DNA of 64,000 nucleotides from contig NC_079487.1 of assembly GCF_020520425.1 (NCBI RefSeq), forward strand, positions 134,066,385-134,130,384, written 5' to 3'. A model generated the notes under the pieces. It was given only the letters and a program-made list of their open reading frames with translations, was not told the origin of the DNA and ran no database searches. Positions 58,520 to 64,000 of this stretch are shown here, piece by piece. The translations under genes and the position numbers were made by a program. Each line of letters opens with the position of its first letter. Positions within the stretch are counted from its first letter, which is position 1. The DNA is from Spinacia oleracea. Taxonomy: Eukaryota > Streptophyta > Magnoliopsida > Caryophyllales > Amaranthaceae.

Positions 58520-58824
58520 GTTGGCCTAATGTAATTGATTTTGTAACATTGTGAAAGTGCATGGTGAGAAATGTATTACTTTTGATCTTGCAAGGCTATG
58601 CAATAAATTAACCTCTTTGTGTTGGTTCCTCAAATAAATTACAAGTATATTGTTGTTAAATAAAGCTCAAAATGTGTTTGAAAATACGTATACAAATATA
58701 TTTATTTCAAGCATGACAAACAGGGGTGTTAATTTTCGAGTCCTTAAATGTAAGGTTAGTTTTTCCTTTTAAAACAACTTTCGCAAATACTATGTATAAA
58801 AAAGTAATAAATGAACCAATTGTT

Positions 58825-58999
58825 TGTTGGTTCAGTGGTGATTAAGGCTGAACTTGGTAGGGAGGACTCCATGTTCGATCCTCCACAACAATAATTTAGA
58901 GGGGACAGAAACCTATCCGCCCAAAACTCAATCGTGCCGAATCCAGATTAGTCCCAAGGGTAAACTGGGTGCTAACACCAAAAAAAAAAAAAAAAAAAA
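58825..58999 (+). mobile_element. SINE with poly-A tail
   Basis: The head has an A box (TGGTTCAGTGGTGATTAAGG) and a B box (TGTTCGATCC), followed by a short body and a run of about 20 A at 58980-58999. This is the classic layout of a plant tRNA-derived SINE. A target duplication could not be fixed. Confidence 0.7.
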
Positions 59000-59147
59000 C
59001 CAAAGGTAGAATAAAGTTTCGTTCTAGCACGACTTGTGTACAATTTCAATTTTGACATTATTATACAAGCATATTTGTATATATTGTATGCGATAAAACA
59101 AATTAATATTTCTTACAAAAGATGTTTTGACATGTTCAATATAACTT

Positions 59148-59368
59148 CAGCAAGCAAGGCTTGGCCTAGTGGTAAAGGTTTGGCTTCATAATCTCAAGGT
59201 TATGGGATCAAACTCCACTAGGGTTTAAGGGCTATTTGGAGGTGAGGATTTTCCCTATTATCCCCTCACTTCCAATGAGTTTGACATGCAAAGCCGGCTG
59301 AAAATGCCTGTGCGAGGTACCAGTGAAGTAATGTCCTTTATCTTACCTTTACCTTTAAAAAAAGAAAA
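59148..59368 (+). mobile_element. tRNA-derived SINE with about 16-bp TSD
   Basis: It carries an A-box-like TGGCCTAGTGGTAAAGG and a weaker B box (GGGATCAAACTCC), then a CT/AG-rich body and an A-rich tail. The flanks ATGTTCAATATAACTT (59132-59147) and ATGTTCAACATAACCT (59369-59384) are a near-perfect target duplication. Confidence 0.78.
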
Positions 59369-59779
59369 ATGTTCAACATAACCTTACTAAAACTTGATAT
59401 AAATTAAAATCCAAGACAAAAACCACTTGTTATTCTCAACACCATAAGACTTTAAACTTTCTTTAAGCTCTGTCAAAATAAAATAAAATTTAAACAACTA
59501 AATGATATCCGATCATTATACGAGTAAGAGACCCTTCACTCAAGGGTTATTCCTAAGTGATTACTGTCAAGAATAGAAAGTAATTGCAAATTATTACAAG
59601 TTTTTATAGACATACTATTATACTAGTGTTAACTAAGTGATCAACATTCGCAAACTTATCCGCTGCTTTATTTGTCTCTCTCTATATACAAGTAATAATC
59701 ATGACAAAGTTATTTTTATGCATGATTAAAGTACTTCTAAAAAACGCTAAAATATTTGGTTAGACCGCTTGATAAAATA

Positions 59780-60947
59780 CACAAATTCTTATTTACAATG
59801 GGTGTACAATAAATATTGTACACCGAAGTAAAAGTTGACTTAAAATGCTTTAAAGTTACATTTATATATGTAAAAGTTATCTATTTTTTAATGATAAATT
59901 TTTCATTTGAATAAAAAATTATTTCTTCAAAATCACTAATAATGTATAAATTAATCATTTACAGGGCCGTCCCTGACTTTTTGGTGGCCCTTGGGCGAAA
60001 TAAAAATTTGAGGCCTGTACTTTTAAAGGTACAGGGATAAAAAAGTTGTTCGTAGATATAATGTACTTTTTATATTGAAAAATGATGTAAATCATTCGTA
60101 TTCGCTTTTTAAAACTTAATACTACTTTCTATATCTAACTAAACTACCAAAAAAAATTTACACTATTATAAAATAGGAAGGGATACTTAAATTTAAAAAT
60201 GAAACAACAATGATGTAGTAGTGGACCATCTAAGAGCTTTAGCAAGGAGGTTGAAATAAATAAAAACTCAATTTTTTTCTTCTAAATTCCAAATTAAAAC
60301 AAAAAAATAAGGATTATAAGGATTTTACATGGCTTTGTTTTTGGTGATCATATTGATTTAAATCGGGTAATATAATATAATTGCAGTAGTTAGCAATGAG
60401 AAATAACAAAAACGGAAAAAAAAAATCACGAGGTGAAAGAAGTATGAAACAAACAAATTAGAGAAAAAAATAATTGCTATATTGCTGGAAGTCGACGTTT
60501 AAGGCTAAGGCCTCTAATATATTTTGTCGTTCTTGCGCAAAAAAGAAAGTAAGAAACAAACAAATTAGAGAAAAAACTGTTAATATTGCCCACTTCGTGG
60601 GAATCGAACCTGCGTTACAGGTTGATGTGCGTACCAAATCACTGGAACAAACCACTGGGCTACATTGTTCTTCATGTACAATTGTGCAGGGTATGTTTTT
60701 TATTTTATAACTTAATTGGCTAAAGTGATATTTGGGCTTTTTCCATGGGGCCTAGGGCGACGGCCCCTTATGCCCTGCCCTAGGACCGGCCCTGATCATT
60801 TAACACTTTAAAATGTTTATCTATCAACTTTTTAATTTTATAATATAAAAGTTACAGAAAAATAGGTTAAAATTACGAAAAACTGCATAAAAGTTATCTT
60901 GGTGTACAATAAATTTATTGTACACCTTGTGCGCGCAAGACCTTTTG
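59780..60947 (+). mobile_element. Palindrome-rich MITE, copy C, split by a hAT
   Basis: The left part (59780-59961) starts CACAAATTCTTATTTACAA and the right part (60803-60947) ends CAAGACCTTTTG. The outer flanks are the perfect 9-bp duplication GATAAAATA (59771-59779 and 60948-60956). The middle is an inserted hAT-type element. With the insert and one target copy removed, the order matches copies A, B and D. Confidence 0.87.
59962..60794. mobile_element. Non-autonomous hAT-type element nested in MITE copy C
   Basis: The 833-bp insert begins CAGGGCCGTCCCTGA and ends GGACCGGCCCTG, and is bounded by the perfect 8-bp duplication ATCATTTA (59954-59961 and 60795-60802). The interior has no transposase frame. 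It includes a tRNA-like phrase around 60598-60625 (GTGGGAATCGAACCTGCGTT). The ends resemble the smaller element at 8747-9149. Confidence 0.88.
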
Positions 60948-61212
60948 GATAAAATATGCTCTATCATCTTATGTACTCTAATTGTCGAACAAGGCCTTTA
61001 CCTTTCTCTAATTTATAAAAGATCCCCAATTTAGCTAATCTTTATACGGCTAGGGGTTATCTCTCTCCGTCAGTCCAGTGAGTCCTATCCCCAATCACAC
61101 CAGAATCACCATGTATGTTGTTGTGTTCGTCGCAAAACCCTAACTTCCATTCTTCCTCTTTCTCTTCTATCACACCAGAATCAACCACCATTTCTGCACT
61201 CTTCTCGTACTG

Positions 61213-62083
61213 GTAAGCTCTCTCTTTCTCTCCCCTCTTTCGTTGTCTCTCTATAAATGCTCTAATTATTCTGGAGAATTTCAATTTTTCGTTGTCAATT
61301 AGGGTTTTCATTGTAGTGTATGAATTAGCAAAGCTTTATACCTGTAATCTGTTGGAATGATGCTATTATTTTGTGGAAAATATGACGACATTTATCTAGT
61401 CTGCAAATTTGTGGAATATAGTTTCATGGCCATCCCTGAATAATTAGTTTTCTTTTGATTATTGTTGTATAGTATTATTTGATGTAATTCAATCAGCAAT
61501 GCTGGAAATTTTCATTTGTGTTCAAGTTAATATAAGTGGGTAGTTTGATTTGGGCTCAAAATTTCGCCCTTTGGTAGTTTAAGCAAGCATATTATTGTTT
61601 ACATTGGTCTAAAATTTTGTGAAAATATTGGATTTTTTTTGCATCCGGGAGATAAAGCATTGATGGGTAGATAGATAGTTTCTGTCAGCAGTAGAAACAT
61701 CTCTATATGATTTGCTCAGTGTAATTTCTAGAACTTTTATGTTGCCTTTTAACTTGAAGCTTTGTTTGTATGGTGGGACTTGATAAATTGTCAGATGGTA
61801 TGATGAAATGCCTTTGATTTTCCCTAAATTCATGATGTATTGTGATTATTTGGCATTACTACTGAAGTTTTACAAAATTTGGAATCCTTGTTAACAGAAA
61901 TTCATCCTGAATTTGTAGCCTTCATTTATGGAACTGCGGTGTTCCCATCAGCCATTTGCCATTCATACTATAATCTCATTTTTGTCATACTGATATTTTT
62001 TCATCCCAGTCTTCCCTAGATGTATGCCTTCTTGATCGATGTTTGAAAATTTCTGTTTCGGGTGTTTTAAGCTCTTGATACAG
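61213..62083 (+). other. Inferred 5'-UTR intron of TIC20 gene
   Basis: A CT-rich leader ends at CTCGTACTG|GTAAGCTC, and an acceptor GATACAG|GTCAGAGG precedes the start codon by 8 bases. The 871-bp T-rich interval has no plausible exon. Exact sites are inferred from consensus. Confidence 0.55.
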
Positions 62084-62091
62084 GTCAGAGG

Positions 62092-63428
62092 ATGATCATA
62101 AATGGATGCGGTATGATTTCCAAAACATATAACCCTATTTCTTGTCATGCTTCCTGGCCAAGGCCTGCTTCTTTGCCTGCAAAGGCTGCATTAACCAATG
62201 TCACAGCTTTGTTTCGACCAAGTGAGGGGCTGAAGTTGCGTTATCCCACAGGTAAACAATTTTATCCTGTTTTTCAACTTTGTTTGACATTAACGGCCCG
62301 TTTGGTAGTTGGTAATAAATGGTGGGAATGACAATAAATCTAAGTGTTATTTGGCAAGAAAAGAACATCGTAATGTCCATGGTAATGAAATTTTGTCTCA
62401 AACTTGGTGTTTTTCTTCTTAAATTTGCATTCCCACCTAATACCACTCCCCAAATGGTAATGAATGGTAATGGAAAATTATAAAGAAAAAACGATAATTT
62501 TGAGTAAATTAGCATTACCATGGGAATGAATATTGATTTTCTTTACAAATTTACATACAAATTCATTCCCATTGACACCATTTAGGTCGGCTACCAAACA
62601 GGCCGTAAGGTCTTTGGTGATGCTTTGACAAGTAAAAAGACTCGATAATCTTATCTCATTTGTTGGGTTCAGTTAATGCCTGGAAATGCCGGGTTAAATA
62701 ACTTGATAGGTTCTCATATGGAGCTAGCTAATCATACTCACTGCTTGGTCATTTGTTATTTCTGACTGTAACATCAACAAATGGCAGGGTTTTTGTTGTC
62801 CTCTCATCTTTCATCTTCATCAACTCCTCTCTTGGGTGGAGAACATGGTGGGTTGTCACACACCATTCCCGTTCTACCTAAAAGGAGAGCACACAGCATA
62901 GTACCTCGAGCAGCAAAGGATGTTCCTTATACTTTCCGGTTTCCTCCAATGATGAAGAAGCCTCAATTTTGGTGGAGAACCCTAGCCTGCCTTCCTTATC
63001 TGATGCCTTTGCACGAGACCTGGATGTATGCAGAAACAGCTTATCATCTTCATCCCTTTCTCGAGGATCTCGAGTTTCTGACATACCCTTTCCTTAGATC
63101 GATTGGGAGACTACCACCTTGGTTTTTCATGGCGTACTTCTTCGTTGCTTACCTAGGGGTCGTGAGGAGAAAGGAGTGGCCCCATTTCTTCAGGTTTCAC
63201 GTTGTGATGGGAATGTTGCTCGAGATTTCTTTGCAGGTTATTGGTACTATCAGTCGTTGGATGCCTAAGGCCGTGTACTGGGGCAAGTTTGGGATGCACT
63301 TTTGGACAGCTGTTGCATTCGGTTTCCTGTTCACCGTTCTGGAGTGTATTAGATGTGCTCTTGCTGGGATGTACGCTGATGTTCCTTTCGTGTGTGATGC
63401 TGCATACATCCAAATTCCGTATGATTAA
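62092..63428 (+). CDS. TIC20: TIC20-I, plastid inner-envelope protein translocon subunit
   Basis: Two coding exons (62092-62251 and 62788-63428) join through a split Gly codon to 266 residues, close to TIC20-I. The protein is a channel-type subunit of the 1-MDa TIC complex that imports nuclear-encoded preproteins across the inner chloroplast envelope. The first ~95 residues form a Ser/Arg-rich, acid-poor transit peptide. The mature part has four hydrophobic spans, in order around RTLACLPYLMPLHETWMY, WFFMAYFFVAYLGVV, VVMGMLLEISLQVIG and FWTAVAFGFLFTVLECI. Landmark words are LPYLMPLHETWMYAETAYHL and the C-terminal VCDAAYIQIPYD. A methionine at 62781 could be read as a start, but splicing at AG|GG there links to the upstream exon in frame. 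A Tourist-like MITE lies in the intron. Confidence 0.96.
62294..62605. mobile_element. Tourist-like MITE in TIC20 intron
   Basis: The 312-bp element starts CGGCCCGTTTGGTAG and ends CTACCAAACAGGCCG, flanked by TAA on both sides (PIF/Harbinger-type target). The inside is rich in GGTAATGG and AATTCATTCCC words. The block at about 35285-35460 in an ARP3 intron is a partial relative. Confidence 0.82.
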
Positions 63429-63774
63429 GTTCTGTACTTTTCAGGTGATGTGTTTGCGAATGTGGAACATACTTGAGAAGCTTGTTTGGAGAGAAAACTT
63501 CATCAAAGATGTAAACACCAATCTGTTTTAAGGTGTTTTCTGTAACTTCCTGTTCCTGCACTGTCAGATTAGATTTGTAGAATGCAGAAAGGTGGTATTG
63601 TTCTACCCAGAAACAGTGCTTAATGTAGGTTAAGTTGTTGAGAGTCGCCTGAACTTTGTGCATAATTCACTGTTGGGTTTTATGTATTGTGTCTAGTGAC
63701 TATATTTGTGAATTTGAGCATTTAGTGCAAATGAACTTGTGTTTAATCACTGTCTGGTATCTAAAGATGGATGT

Positions 63775-64000
63775 AGGCCAGGCGAGGTCTGACCCAACCC
63801 GATAAAGCCCGGCCTGACACAGACACGAAAAATCCCGGTCCGACAAGGGCACGAAAAAAGCACGGCCCGACACGAGCATAAATTTGTGGGCCAGGCCTAA
63901 GCCGTATTTTTTTAAAAAAAGCGCGAGAAGACACGCTAAATTTAGTAAAATTGGGATCAGGCACGACAGACAGGTCTTGCCTGACACAAAAACCATGGCC
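63775..64000 (-). repeat. GC-rich dispersed repeat, copy 2 (runs off the end)
   Basis: This is the inverted counterpart of 44945-45235. It shares GCTAAATTTAGTAAAATTGGG with it in reverse complement, along with many CCCGGCC, GGCACGA and AAAAAAGCACGGC words. It continues past the end of the window. The 3' UTR of TIC20 probably ends before it. Confidence 0.6.

Noticed and set aside
60598-60660. tRNA-like phrase inside the nested hAT element
   Set aside because: Only a B-box-like word is present, with no cloverleaf; not a tRNA gene.

Overview
The window is nuclear DNA from a flowering plant. The genes have many GT-AG introns, use eudicot-type codons and encode plant-specific proteins (a plastid TIC20 import channel, a plant-type D-cysteine desulfhydrase, a plant ORP1/2-class oxysterol-binding protein). 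Intergenic DNA is AT-rich and full of small transposons. The protein sequences and repeat style suggest a core eudicot, perhaps Caryophyllales (spinach/beet group); that placement is inference only.

Layout. 1-9.6 kb: no protein gene, only small elements (two Mutator-type MITEs with 9-bp target duplications, a hAT-type element with an 8-bp duplication, Stowaway-like MITEs, SINE-like pieces, a (TA)n tract). 9.7 kb: one tRNA-Arg(UCU). 10.96-15.2 kb (minus): a complete D-cysteine desulfhydrase 2-like gene. 16.7-26.0 kb (minus): a complete 8-exon ORP with PH and sterol/PI4P-transfer domains. 29.7-39.0 kb (plus): a complete 9-exon ARP3, the Arp2/3 actin-nucleating subunit. 41.5-43.4 kb (plus): a single-coding-exon CFIm59/68 (CPSF6-like) polyadenylation factor. 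45.6-61 kb: a transposon-rich block with two non-autonomous Helitrons, several copies of a palindrome-rich MITE and a hAT nested in one of them. It also holds two small genes, a LEA_2/NHL-like membrane protein and a BCP1/AGP-like GPI-anchored protein. 62.1-63.4 kb (plus): a two-coding-exon TIC20-I gene. 63.77 kb to the end: a GC-rich dispersed repeat that leaves the window.

The genes are unrelated housekeeping loci (sulfur amino-acid catabolism, lipid transfer at membrane contacts, actin branching, mRNA 3'-end formation, plastid protein import) and form no operon or cluster. I joined exons by hand from reading-frame continuity and GT-AG sites. Total coding lengths (443, 846, 429, 631 and 266 residues) fit what I recall of these families. 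I found no clear novel multi-gene system. The points most worth a second look are the nested and paired transposon insertions whose boundaries show in the sequence, the palindrome-rich MITE family, an overlapping upstream ORF on the LEA-like gene beside a possible solo LTR, an FFAT-like motif in the ORP, and a stop-start-overlapping uORF before the desulfhydrase.
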